Below are positions 16,574 to 24,992 of a DNA stretch of 35,241 nucleotides, one piece after another. Numbering within the stretch: the first letter of the stretch is position 1; every line of letters starts with the position of its first letter. Source of the stretch: Lacrimispora sp. (lineage in GTDB: Bacteria > Bacillota > Clostridia > Lachnospirales > Lachnospiraceae); NCBI GenBank assembly GCA_029256305.1, contig JAQSYE010000008.1:1-35241 (forward strand), in the 5' to 3' direction. A program made the position numbers and the translations under genes. Below the pieces are notes generated by a model. The model made no database searches and was not told the DNA's origin. It saw only the letters and a list, made by a program, of their open reading frames with translations.

Positions 16574-18274
16574 ATGAAGCTTGAAACAAAAGAGGATTAC
16601 CGACAGCTGATGTTTCAACTGTTAGATCCATTAAAACCATTATATAGCAAGGGCTGTGCCAGACTGCACTTAGGAGACAGCGGGGTTACTTATCCTGAAG
16701 TGAGTATGGAGATGGAGGCATTCTCCCGGCCATTATGGTCTCTTGTCCCTCTATGGCTTGGTGGAGGAAAAGGCTTTGAAGAAATTTATGTAAAGGGTTT
16801 AATAAATGGTACAGATCCATTGCACTGCGAATACTGGGGCGGTTTTAATGATTACGACCAGAGGTTTGTGGAGATGGCTGCCATAGCAAGTGGTCTGATC
16901 TTCACTCCGGAAAAGATATGGGAGCCATTGGAAGAAAGAGAAAAAGACAATCTGGCTAAATGGCTTTACGGAATTAATGAACATTTCATACCGGACTGTA
17001 ACTGGCAGTTTTTTATGATTCTTGTAAACGTTGCCCTGCAAAAGCTTGGCTATCCATACAGCAAGGAAAATCTCCTGTCAGGTCTTGACAAAATTGAAAG
17101 CTATTATATCGGTGAGGGCTGGTACCGGGATGGCGGTTCCAGTCAGAAGGACTACTACATTTCTTTTGCCATGCATTATTACGGACTTTTATATTCTGTG
17201 GCAATGGAAGAAGAGGATCCAAAGCGGTGCTGTGAATTTAAAGAGCGGGCAAAGGTCTTTGCCAGAGATTTTATTTACTGGTTTGATGAAAATGGCGCTG
17301 CACTGCCTTTTGGAAGAAGCCTATCCTACCGCTTTGGCGAGGCCGCATTCTGGTCCGCTTATGTATTTGCAGGGCTTGATGATATTCCGGCTGGCGTAAT
17401 AAAGGGAATTTTGTCCCGCCATTTAAACTGGTGGCTGGATCAGAAAATTTTTGATCGGGACGGAGTGCTGACAATCGGATATTCCTATCCCAATCTCATT
17501 ATGGCAGAGCGTTACAATGCACCCGGTTCGCCTTATTGGGGAATGAAGACTCTTTTGTGTCTGGGACTTCCCGACAATCATCCGTTTTGGTCTGCAAAAG
17601 AGGAACCGCTGCCCGCACTTGACAGCTTAAAACCATTAAAACAGGCTGATATGCTGATGCAGCGGATTGGATCTGATGTGATTGCCTATCCTGCAGGCGT
17701 TTGTGAAAAATATGGTCACGGTCACGTACCGGAGAAATACTCCAAGTTTGCTTACTCTACCCGCTTTGGTTTTTCTGTAGCAAGGAGTCAGATCATACTG
17801 CATGAAAATGCTCCAGATTCTTCCCTGGCATTTGTGATAGATGGTGACGATTATGTTTTTGTAAGAAAATACAGTGACAGGTATGAAGTGTTAGAAGACC
17901 GTGTAATCAGCAGCTGGCACCCATTCCCAGGTATCTCCGTTACTTCAACCATTATACCGAAGGAATATGGTCATCTGAGAATTCATGAGATTAAAAGCAA
18001 GTATGACTGCACTGCCTATGACTGCGGGTTCTCTGTAAAAAAATATACAAAAGAATATGAGCAGAGGGCAGCAGGGATATTGGCAGTCATATCAAACGGG
18101 GAGCAAAGCTGTCAGGTTACGGGGAATGGTCCTGACGCTGCAGGCTTTGTCATTGAATCTGACCCCAATACCAACGTGCTTTATCCCAATGCGGCGATTC
18201 CGGCAGTTTCCTATCGGATAAAAAAAGGAGAGACGGTAAGGATAGAAACACAGGTTAAAAGCTCTGTCCGTTAG
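16574..18274 (+). CDS. DUF2264 family protein (GH154-like), putative glucuronidase
   Basis: About 566 residues. The N-terminal two thirds are helical and typical of DUF2264: FSRPLWSLVPLWLGGG near residues 40-55, EYWGGFNDYDQRFVEMAA, NWQFFMILVNVALQKLG, then YRDGGSSQKDYYISFAMHYYG. The C-terminal part (about 390 on) is beta-rich. CAZy groups such proteins with GH154, for which beta-glucuronidase activity has been reported; I rely on memory for this link. An ATG at 16568 is only 3 bases from the AGAGG site, whereas the ATG at 16574 has 9-base spacing and is preferred. No signal peptide. Last gene of the uronide operon; its role here may be another saturated-uronide specificity. Confidence 0.75.
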   Translation: MKLETKEDYRQLMFQLLDPLKPLYSKGCARLHLGDSGVTYPEVSMEMEAFSRPLWSLVPLWLGGGKGFEEIYVKGLINGTDPLHCEYWGGFNDYDQRFVEMAAIASGLIFTPEKIWEPLEEREKDNLAKWLYGINEHFIPDCNWQFFMILVNVALQKLGYPYSKENLLSGLDKIESYYIGEGWYRDGGSSQKDYYISFAMHYYGLLYSVAMEEEDPKRCCEFKERAKVFARDFIYWFDENGAALPFGRSLSYRFGEAAFWSAYVFAGLDDIPAGVIKGILSRHLNWWLDQKIFDRDGVLTIGYSYPNLIMAERYNAPGSPYWGMKTLLCLGLPDNHPFWSAKEEPLPALDSLKPLKQADMLMQRIGSDVIAYPAGVCEKYGHGHVPEKYSKFAYSTRFGFSVARSQIILHENAPDSSLAFVIDGDDYVFVRKYSDRYEVLEDRVISSWHPFPGISVTSTIIPKEYGHLRIHEIKSKYDCTAYDCGFSVKKYTKEYEQRAAGILAVISNGEQSCQVTGNGPDAAGFVIESDPNTNVLYPNAAIPAVSYRIKKGETVRIETQVKSSVR

Positions 18275-18282
18275 CAGAGTAA

Positions 18283-18311
18283 TTGATTTTCGTTACTGAC
18301 AGCTGTATAAT
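18283..18311 (+). promoter_or_regulatory. Sigma-A promoter of the second kinase-regulator module
   Basis: TTGATT (18283-18288), a 17-base spacer and a perfect TATAAT (18306-18311). This is a near-consensus promoter 35 bases upstream of the kinase start codon. It suggests basal, activator-independent expression of the second sensor pair. Confidence 0.75.
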
Positions 18312-18345
18312 CATATAAACAGTACAGCGAGGGAGGGCGAAGAAG

Positions 18346-20115
18346 ATGTGGATGAATAAAAGGCAGAAACTAAAAGCTTCTTATTACAACAGCTTCTTCG
18401 CCCTCATTGTCATCCCAATTCTGTTCATATCAATGCTATCCATCTTTATTCTTCGCGCTATGATGGTGGATTCTGCTGTATTAAACATCCGCCGAGCCCA
18501 GGACAATATTGTCTCTGTACTGGGAAATGAAGTCAAGGATGTATCGTTAAGGTTATCCCATTTTATATATGCCAATGACAGTGAAATTGTGAAAAATGCT
18601 GCAAAGACCAATTCCGATGATCCGGCTGAAAAATATTATTATACCAGGATTCTGACAGAATCCTTTAACTATGCCATGGTTCCGGTACAGGATATTCTGT
18701 CTGCTGTGTTTTATATGAAATCCGGAGATCACACCTATATGAAGGATGATATACTTTTAAAGCCAGAACAGTTAAAGACTTCTGACTGGTATGAGGAAGC
18801 ACTTTCGGAGCCTAACGTGGTAAAAGTCGGCTTTTATGATTATAGTGTCACTAATTCCAGAAAGAATGCATATACCCTTACCATAGCAGCCGGAATGTGT
18901 CCGGGAGCAGATGTGGACCGGGATGGCGTAATTGAGATGGCTGCATTGTTTGTTTCTTCTCAGGCAGGGCGGCTGATTAAAGAATATAATAAAGAAGCCA
19001 TCCTCGGTTCTTCCATGATAGCGGACAAGTCCGGTCATGTTATTTTTGACGCAGAAAATACAAAAGATTTATTGCCGGAAAAATTCACAGGTGATCAGCA
19101 GGAATTCCGCTACCGGTTAAATGGAAAACGTTATATGGGAGTTGTTACTGTAGAACCGGTAACGGGGCTTTCTATTATCAACGTAGTCTCCTATGAAACC
19201 CTGACAAGCAGCTTTAACCGGACAGCCATGATTCTGGTTGGTGTGGTTCTGTTCCTGTTTCTCCTTTTTTACCTTTTCTCCAGTTATTTTTTAAAGAGTA
19301 TCATAGAGCCTATTCACAACTCAGTGGAAGGTATGCGTATGGTAGAGGAAGGAAATCTGGAAGTCCACGTAGAACCAAAAGGACAGGCCGAGCTGCGAAC
19401 GATGATTCACTCCTTTAACAGTATGACAAGAAGGCTGAAAGGTCTGATTGCAGAGAACGAGGAACAGCAGCAAAAAAAACATGAGGCTGAAATCCGGGCA
19501 CTGCAGTCTCAGATTAACCCACATTTTCTCGTGAATTCCTTGAATTCGATTCGTTTTATTGCACAGATGTCAAAGTATGAGTCAATTGCACGAATGGCAG
19601 AGGCTCTCATAAAGATTTTATCCAGTTCCTTTCGAAGCAGCAATGGATTTTATACTTTAAAGGAAGAACTAGAGGTATTGGACAGTTTCATTTATCTTAT
19701 GAAAATCCGTTATTCCGACGGATTTGACATTGTATATCAGGTGGAAGACGCCTGTCTTTCGGTACCTGTTCCACGGCTTATTTTGCAGCCTGTGGTAGAA
19801 AACTCCATTGTACATGGTTTTGATGGATTGATGGAAGAGATGGGAATGATCTGGATTATTGGAGAGAAAAAAGATGACTGTATCTCTCTGGAGATCCGTG
19901 ACAACGGAAAAGGTATGACCAAGGAGGAGATTTCCGGCGTGCTTTCAGAAGAAGCTGGGGAAAACCAACACAGGAATATCGGAGTCCATAATGTGAAGAC
20001 AAGGTTATCCTTAAATTATGGAGAGCGCTGCAGCTTTGTGATGGAAAGTAAGGCAGGAGAATATACCAGAACCCTTATTCGCATTCCCACATCCGGAAAG
20101 GAGAATGAAGCTTGA
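18346..20115 (+). CDS. YesM-type sensor histidine kinase (module 2)
   Basis: A 589-residue membrane kinase. Membrane helix 1 is at about 15-40 and an extracellular sensor region of about 240 residues follows. Helix 2 comes next (MILVGVVLFLFLLFYLFSSY), then a HAMP linker (IEPIHNSVEGMRMVEEGNLE). The dimerisation motif QINPHFLVNSLNS carries phospho-acceptor His393, and a HATPase domain closes the protein (LILQPVVENSIVHGF, EIRDNGKGMT). The motif reads FLVN rather than the usual FLYN. Ribosome binding site GGGAGGG precedes the ATG. Its stop codon overlaps the TTG start of the regulator, so the two are translationally coupled. It should sense the ligand of the second transporter. Confidence 0.92.
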   Translation: MWMNKRQKLKASYYNSFFALIVIPILFISMLSIFILRAMMVDSAVLNIRRAQDNIVSVLGNEVKDVSLRLSHFIYANDSEIVKNAAKTNSDDPAEKYYYTRILTESFNYAMVPVQDILSAVFYMKSGDHTYMKDDILLKPEQLKTSDWYEEALSEPNVVKVGFYDYSVTNSRKNAYTLTIAAGMCPGADVDRDGVIEMAALFVSSQAGRLIKEYNKEAILGSSMIADKSGHVIFDAENTKDLLPEKFTGDQQEFRYRLNGKRYMGVVTVEPVTGLSIINVVSYETLTSSFNRTAMILVGVVLFLFLLFYLFSSYFLKSIIEPIHNSVEGMRMVEEGNLEVHVEPKGQAELRTMIHSFNSMTRRLKGLIAENEEQQQKKHEAEIRALQSQINPHFLVNSLNSIRFIAQMSKYESIARMAEALIKILSSSFRSSNGFYTLKEELEVLDSFIYLMKIRYSDGFDIVYQVEDACLSVPVPRLILQPVVENSIVHGFDGLMEEMGMIWIIGEKKDDCISLEIRDNGKGMTKEEISGVLSEEAGENQHRNIGVHNVKTRLSLNYGERCSFVMESKAGEYTRTLIRIPTSGKENEA

Positions 20116-21662
20116 AACAGGTACTGATTGTGGATGATGATACGATAATAAGAATTACACTCCGCTCTCTGATTGACTGGAATGAGATGGGATACAGCAT
20201 TGCAGCTGATGCCATAAATGGTCAGCAGGCGTTGGATTATATCAGGAATAATCCGGTAGATTTAGTTATTACGGACATGAAGATGCCAGTGATGGATGGA
20301 ATTGAACTTTTAAAAGAGTTAAATAAGGAAAAGTCAGTACCTGAGGTTTTGGTTTTAAGCGGCTACGATGATTTTAACCTTGTCCGCGATTCCTTTCGTT
20401 ATGGTGCCAGTGATTACATACTGAAAGAAGGGCTTACGCAGGAAGCCTTGATTTCTGTGTTAGAGAGATTAAAACAGATAAACCCAGCAGAAGAAAACGA
20501 CAAAAATGCAGAGGCTCATTTGGAAAAAGTGATCTCTGACCCGGTACTTCTTGCTGAAATGGCCATGGGAAAGCAATCGGTTTCCAAAGAATTGCTTTCT
20601 CAGGATTATTTAATGATCCAATTTGAAATAGAGGATTTCTATAAAGTTTCGGTCCGCTTTGGAGAAAATTATGAGGAAGAGCTGATTAAGCCTTTCATTG
20701 AATTGGCAGGTCAGATTCCCCGAGTGGTATCTCGCTGCATTATTGGTACACTGGCTCCTTCTCGGTACATAATGCTTTATCGGATTACGGATGCAGGTCA
20801 GTATCAGGAAAATGCAGTTTCTGCCTGCAGGCAATTATGCAATGTATGGAAGCATTTTATGAATCTTACAGTATCAGGAGGATTGAGCAGTCTGGGGCAT
20901 GGAGAGAAGGAGTTTTTTGACCGTTTGGAGGAGGCGGGCAGGCAGCTTAAGCTCTGCCCTCTAAAAGGAAAAGGGAATCTGTCCGCTCCTTGGGAGAAGA
21001 AAGCTGTATCCTATAAAGATGTGAAAGATATGGGCGATTTCTATAAGAAATTATTGAAAGGGCTGTTGCTGGGAGATGAGATGTTGGTTTCCCAGGAAAA
21101 GAGCCGTTTTTTTTCCGACCTTTACAGCAAAGGTTTAAAATCAGGAAAAGAGATGTGCCTGCACATGATCTGTGCTCTGGCATGGTTATTTTCAGAAAAC
21201 CACGATGACATCACTGCAGTTTTTCCAGAGGAAGTAAACTATTACGAAAAAATAGGGCGTATTGATGAAATCAGAAGTCTGGAATTGTGGATCAATAATT
21301 ATTTTCGCTGGATCATGGATTATCATATACATCAGTCAGACCGGAAGCAGATGAATATGATGAGCAGAGCAAAACGTTTCATTCTGGATAATTATGCAAA
21401 TCCGGAACTGACCCTGGGAAGTGTGGCTGGTTTTATCGGGTTTAATGAAAAATATTTCAGCACCCGTTTTACAAAGGAGGAGGGTATGACCTTTATCAAT
21501 TATTTAACGGAAGTACGCATCCGAAAAGCCATAGAGCTGATGGAGACAACAGACTTAAAGATATATGAGGTCAGTCAGAGAGTGGGATATAACAATGTGG
21601 AGCACTTTACAAGAGTTTTTAAAAAATACTGTGGGGTCAGCCCTGGAGGTTACAGGAAATAA
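20112..21662 (+). CDS. YesN-type response regulator with AraC DNA-binding domain (module 2)
   Basis: A 516-residue partner of the preceding kinase. Its receiver domain (acidic D8-D10, phospho-acceptor D55 in LVITDMKMPVMDG, then YILKEG) is followed by a divergent middle region and a C-terminal AraC-type domain at about 415-515 (LTLGSVAGFIGFNEKYFSTR, IYEVSQRVGYNNVEHFTRVF, GVSPGGYR). It starts at a TTG (20112-20114) that overlaps the kinase stop in the sequence TTGA, with AAGGAG 8 bases upstream. It likely activates the binding protein gene that begins 98 bases downstream. That gap has a TATGAT (21722-21727) without a good -35, in keeping with activator dependence. Confidence 0.92.
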   Translation: MKQVLIVDDDTIIRITLRSLIDWNEMGYSIAADAINGQQALDYIRNNPVDLVITDMKMPVMDGIELLKELNKEKSVPEVLVLSGYDDFNLVRDSFRYGASDYILKEGLTQEALISVLERLKQINPAEENDKNAEAHLEKVISDPVLLAEMAMGKQSVSKELLSQDYLMIQFEIEDFYKVSVRFGENYEEELIKPFIELAGQIPRVVSRCIIGTLAPSRYIMLYRITDAGQYQENAVSACRQLCNVWKHFMNLTVSGGLSSLGHGEKEFFDRLEEAGRQLKLCPLKGKGNLSAPWEKKAVSYKDVKDMGDFYKKLLKGLLLGDEMLVSQEKSRFFSDLYSKGLKSGKEMCLHMICALAWLFSENHDDITAVFPEEVNYYEKIGRIDEIRSLELWINNYFRWIMDYHIHQSDRKQMNMMSRAKRFILDNYANPELTLGSVAGFIGFNEKYFSTRFTKEEGMTFINYLTEVRIRKAIELMETTDLKIYEVSQRVGYNNVEHFTRVFKKYCGVSPGGYRK

Positions 21663-21760
21663 ATCTGACGAAACATCAAGTTTTCAAACCATATCTCATA
21701 GAGAAGGCTGTCCTGAAATGGTATGATGATTGCATCAAAAACAAGGGAGGTATTTCAAAC

Positions 21761-23107
21761 ATGAGAAAACGTATGCTGGCCATGGGACTCTGCGCAGCGA
21801 TGGTTATGGGGAGCATCGCTGGATGTTCTTCCTCTAAGGAGACTGGGGAGACAAAAAAGGAAGAGAGTGCATCGGCGGGAACAGAAGCGGACAAAGATTT
21901 AGAAGGCAGTCTGGTATTTGCGATCTGGGATAATAATTTAATGGATTACATTGATGAACATGATATGGTGGGGAAATTTCAGGAAAAATATCCAAATGCT
22001 GATATTGAAGTAGAAAAGATCAAAGATGATTCGGAATACTGGAATTCAATGAAGATGAGAACTTCTGCAAATCAGCTTCCGGATGTAATGTTTAATAAAC
22101 CATTTACCTTATCCAGATTTAAAGATTATCTCATTGATCTGTCTGATTTAGAAGCCGCAAAAAACAATGAACTGGCTTCCGGATATGCCATGGATGGCAA
22201 GGTACTTGGAATTCCTATGACAGCTGGATATGAATATGTGTATTACTGGAAGGATATGTTTAAAGAGGCCGGAGTAGAAGTTCCGACTACCTGGGAAGAG
22301 TTAGAAACGGCAGCCCAGACTCTTCAGGACCATTTTAGCCAGAAGGACCCGGATTTTATGGCAATCGCACTTGGAGCAAAGGATGAATGGCCGGATTATC
22401 CATTCATGGAGTTTATGCCTGCTCTCCAGGGAGGAAACGGACAGAACTGGAATGATATGGCAAAGACAGATGCTCCCTTTGCAGAAGGAACTGATATTAA
22501 TAAGGCTTATAACAAGGTAAACAGTCTGTTTAGCAGGAATGTATTCGGCAAAGACCCACTGGGCATGGGAAATGATCAAGTTACCTCCCTGTTCGCTCAG
22601 AAAAAAGCGGCTGTCATTGCTTTGGGAGACTGGGGACTTCAGAATATCAAGAGCGGAACTGACGATATTTCTCAGCTTGGAACCTTCTATCTCCCGGTCA
22701 GGGACAAAAAAGATGATCCTTATCGTGTCATCGTTCAGGGCGATTCATTTATGGGTGTGACTACCCACAGCAAGAATCCGGAACTGGCAAAAGCTTTTGT
22801 GGAATGGTTTTATAGTGAGGACTGGTATCCTGGATATATCAATTATGTAACAAGTGCTTCTTCCATGAAGAACTTTACTAAAGAAAAAGATCCGATTCTT
22901 GCTCAGGCAGATGATTTGCAGCCGGATAAGGTGCTGGTAATGTATGATGGAGGAGGAGATCAGTTCCAGTCTATTCAAAATGAAATTGCTTTCGACTATA
23001 AGAAACTGGGAGCTTCTATGTTTACCGAAGGGTTTGATCTAAAAGCCCAGCTTGATGAACTCAATCGTAAATGGGCGGAAGCCAGGACAAAATTGGGAAT
23101 AAAATAA
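21761..23107 (+). CDS. Sugar ABC transporter substrate-binding lipoprotein (module 2)
   Basis: A 448-residue extracellular binding protein. It has a signal peptide with lipobox IAGC (Cys22), a short acidic linker and a family 1 solute-binding fold (LVFAIWDNNLMDYIDEH, NQLPDVMFNKPFTLSRF, YVYYWKDMFKEAGVEVPTTW). It is about the size of the first binding protein but clearly diverged from it, so the ligand probably differs. Ribosome binding site GGGAGG. A strong terminator-like hairpin follows and separates it from the permease genes. The beta-galactosidase at the end of the operon suggests a galactoside ligand. Confidence 0.92.
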   Translation: MRKRMLAMGLCAAMVMGSIAGCSSSKETGETKKEESASAGTEADKDLEGSLVFAIWDNNLMDYIDEHDMVGKFQEKYPNADIEVEKIKDDSEYWNSMKMRTSANQLPDVMFNKPFTLSRFKDYLIDLSDLEAAKNNELASGYAMDGKVLGIPMTAGYEYVYYWKDMFKEAGVEVPTTWEELETAAQTLQDHFSQKDPDFMAIALGAKDEWPDYPFMEFMPALQGGNGQNWNDMAKTDAPFAEGTDINKAYNKVNSLFSRNVFGKDPLGMGNDQVTSLFAQKKAAVIALGDWGLQNIKSGTDDISQLGTFYLPVRDKKDDPYRVIVQGDSFMGVTTHSKNPELAKAFVEWFYSEDWYPGYINYVTSASSMKNFTKEKDPILAQADDLQPDKVLVMYDGGGDQFQSIQNEIAFDYKKLGASMFTEGFDLKAQLDELNRKWAEARTKLGIK

Positions 23108-23120
23108 TTGACAAAAGAGA

Positions 23121-23154
23121 GGGGGCAGGGTGAAAGAACCCTGCCCCCCTTTTT
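23121..23154 (+). terminator. Strong hairpin with T-run between binding protein and permeases (module 2)
   Basis: GGGGGCAGGGT (23121-23131) and ACCCTGCCCCC (23138-23148) form a perfect 11-bp stem with a 6-base loop, followed by CTTTTT. It qualifies as an intrinsic terminator. Its place inside the operon implies partial read-through to keep permease levels below those of the binding protein. Confidence 0.85.
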
Positions 23155-23172
23155 CATAAATAGGAGGTATCC

Positions 23173-24066
23173 ATGAAATCACTGGAAAAACAGAAACTAA
23201 GATTTATTGTCTGCGCCCTCATCATTCCAATGGTTTTGCTGATTGGATTTGTGGTGGTCCCGGCCTTTGATTTAATACGTATGAGCTTTACTAACTGGGA
23301 TGGATTTTCAAAAAACTTTGATTTAATCGGGTTTGATAATTACCGGGCGATGTTTAAAAATAAGGACTTATGGCTGTCTCTGCGCAACAATGCGGTTTAT
23401 TTTTTCGGACATTTAATTTTTATCCCCATTGAACTGATGTTTGCAGTGCTGTTAACCTCGCGGCTTCGTGGGGCAAGATTTTATAAGACCATGGTGTTTA
23501 TGCCCTACATTATAAATGGAGTTGCCATTTCCTATGCCTTTTCTTACTTTTTTTCCCCAATTAACGGCGCTTTTAATGAGATTCTGACCATGGTTCACTT
23601 AGAAGGCCTGATAAGAAACTGGCTTTCGGATCCCAAAATTGTAAACATTGTTCTTACCTTTGTATCTTTGTGGCGCTTTTCCGGCTACCATGTGATTCTT
23701 TTTATGGCTGCACTTCAGTCTCTCCCTCAGGATGTGCAGGAGGCAGCAAGAGTTGATGGAGCCAATGCATGGCAGATGTTTCGGAATATACAGATACCCG
23801 CCATAATGCTGATGGTAGATTTTGTTCTGTTTGATAACATCAGAGGAGCTTTGCAGGTATTTGATATTCCTTATGTCATGACCAGCGGAGGTCCTGGTTA
23901 TGCATCTTCTACCTTCACTCTTTATACCATTGATACAGCTTTCAAATACAGCAACTTCGGTCTCGCTGCTACGATGGCAGTGGCAATTATGACGATGATT
24001 GTGGTAATCTATCTCATACAGAATAAGATAATTCACGGACTTATTTTAAAAGGAGGGGAAAAGTGA
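23173..24066 (+). CDS. Sugar ABC transporter permease, MalF/UgpA type (module 2)
   Basis: A 297-residue permease with six predicted helices and the EAA loop EAARVDGANAWQMFRNIQIP. Unlike the first-module counterpart it has no N-terminal extension: the first helix starts at about residue 10 (LRFIVCALIIPMVLLIGFVV). Ribosome binding site AGGAGG lies before the ATG, just after the hairpin. It overlaps the next permease gene by one base or a few, which indicates translational coupling. Confidence 0.93.
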   Translation: MKSLEKQKLRFIVCALIIPMVLLIGFVVVPAFDLIRMSFTNWDGFSKNFDLIGFDNYRAMFKNKDLWLSLRNNAVYFFGHLIFIPIELMFAVLLTSRLRGARFYKTMVFMPYIINGVAISYAFSYFFSPINGAFNEILTMVHLEGLIRNWLSDPKIVNIVLTFVSLWRFSGYHVILFMAALQSLPQDVQEAARVDGANAWQMFRNIQIPAIMLMVDFVLFDNIRGALQVFDIPYVMTSGGPGYASSTFTLYTIDTAFKYSNFGLAATMAVAIMTMIVVIYLIQNKIIHGLILKGGEK

Positions 24067-24899
24067 TGAACAGACGTACTGCCCAGCAGGGACTAAAACA
24101 GGTTATCTGCATTTCCATGGTTTTCATTGTTCTGGCACCCATTCTCTTAACCTTATTTGCAGCTTTCAAAACCAAGGCTGACATGGTAAATACTTCGCCA
24201 TTGCTGATGCCTCCGGTTTCAAGAATTACATTTGCCAACTTTGAAAAGGTGCTGAGGGATAAATATTTGCTGATTGGTTTTAAAAATACAGGTTTTATTC
24301 TTGTAGTCAGTATTTTCTTTAATGTACTGTTCGGAACATTAACAGCATTTATTCTGGAACGCTTTGAATTCCGTCTGAAAAAAGTGATTTTAAGCCTGTT
24401 TTTCCTGGGAATGCTCATTCCCAGCTTTGTTACGGAGATTGCACGTTTTAAGATCATTAATGGAATTGGTCTTTACAATACTCTGGGTGCACCCATTGTA
24501 ATTTATATCGCATCGGATCTGATGCAGCTTTTTATATACCGTCAGTTTATTTCGACACTTCCGGTTTCTCTTGATGAAAGTGCGATGTTAGATGGCTGTT
24601 CTTATTTCAGTCTGTTTACCAGAATTATTTTTCCGCTGCTGGCACCTGCCACAGCAACCGTGGTTATTATTAAGGCAATTACGATTATCAACGATATGTA
24701 TATACCATATCTTTACATGCCAAAGAATAAACTGCGGACGCTGACCACTTTTTTGATGAACTATGCCAATGCACAGCAGGGCTCCTGGCAGAAACTGGCC
24801 GCGGGGATTATTATTATTATGCTGCCAACCATTGTTATTTACGTTTTTTTTCAGAAATATATTTTGGCGGGAATTGCTTCCGGAGCAGTAAAAGAATAA
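24066..24899 (+). CDS. Sugar ABC transporter permease, MalG/UgpE type (module 2)
   Basis: About 277 residues, six predicted helices, with a variant EAA loop DESAMLDGCSYFSLFTRIIFP, in which Ser-Ala replaces Ala-Ala. The C-terminus AGIASGAVKE is typical. A GTG at 24063 is possible, but the ATG at 24066 has better spacing (7 bases) from AGGAGGGG. No ATPase gene accompanies the permeases. The beta-galactosidase gene follows after 93 bases. Confidence 0.93.
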   Translation: MNRRTAQQGLKQVICISMVFIVLAPILLTLFAAFKTKADMVNTSPLLMPPVSRITFANFEKVLRDKYLLIGFKNTGFILVVSIFFNVLFGTLTAFILERFEFRLKKVILSLFFLGMLIPSFVTEIARFKIINGIGLYNTLGAPIVIYIASDLMQLFIYRQFISTLPVSLDESAMLDGCSYFSLFTRIIFPLLAPATATVVIIKAITIINDMYIPYLYMPKNKLRTLTTFLMNYANAQQGSWQKLAAGIIIIMLPTIVIYVFFQKYILAGIASGAVKE

Positions 24900-24992
24900 A
24901 ATATACAGGAAATCATAAAAAATACAATGGAATCTTTTACTGCCTTCGATTATAATAGATATAATGTTTTTTTAAAGAAGGAGGGGTTTTTA

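Noticed and set aside
18262-18279. Terminator after the DUF2264 gene
   Set aside because: CTCTG/CAGAG gives only a 5-bp stem and the following T-run is interrupted; too weak to call, so read-through into module 2 is possible.
23599-24457. Minus-strand ORFs of 145 and 138 codons across the permease genes
   Set aside because: Shadow frames of permease sequence with implausible composition and no translation signals.
24927-24992. Upstream ATG start of the beta-galactosidase
   Set aside because: No ribosome binding site; AAGGAGGGG sits directly before the ATG at 24993, and the shorter form matches LacZ length.
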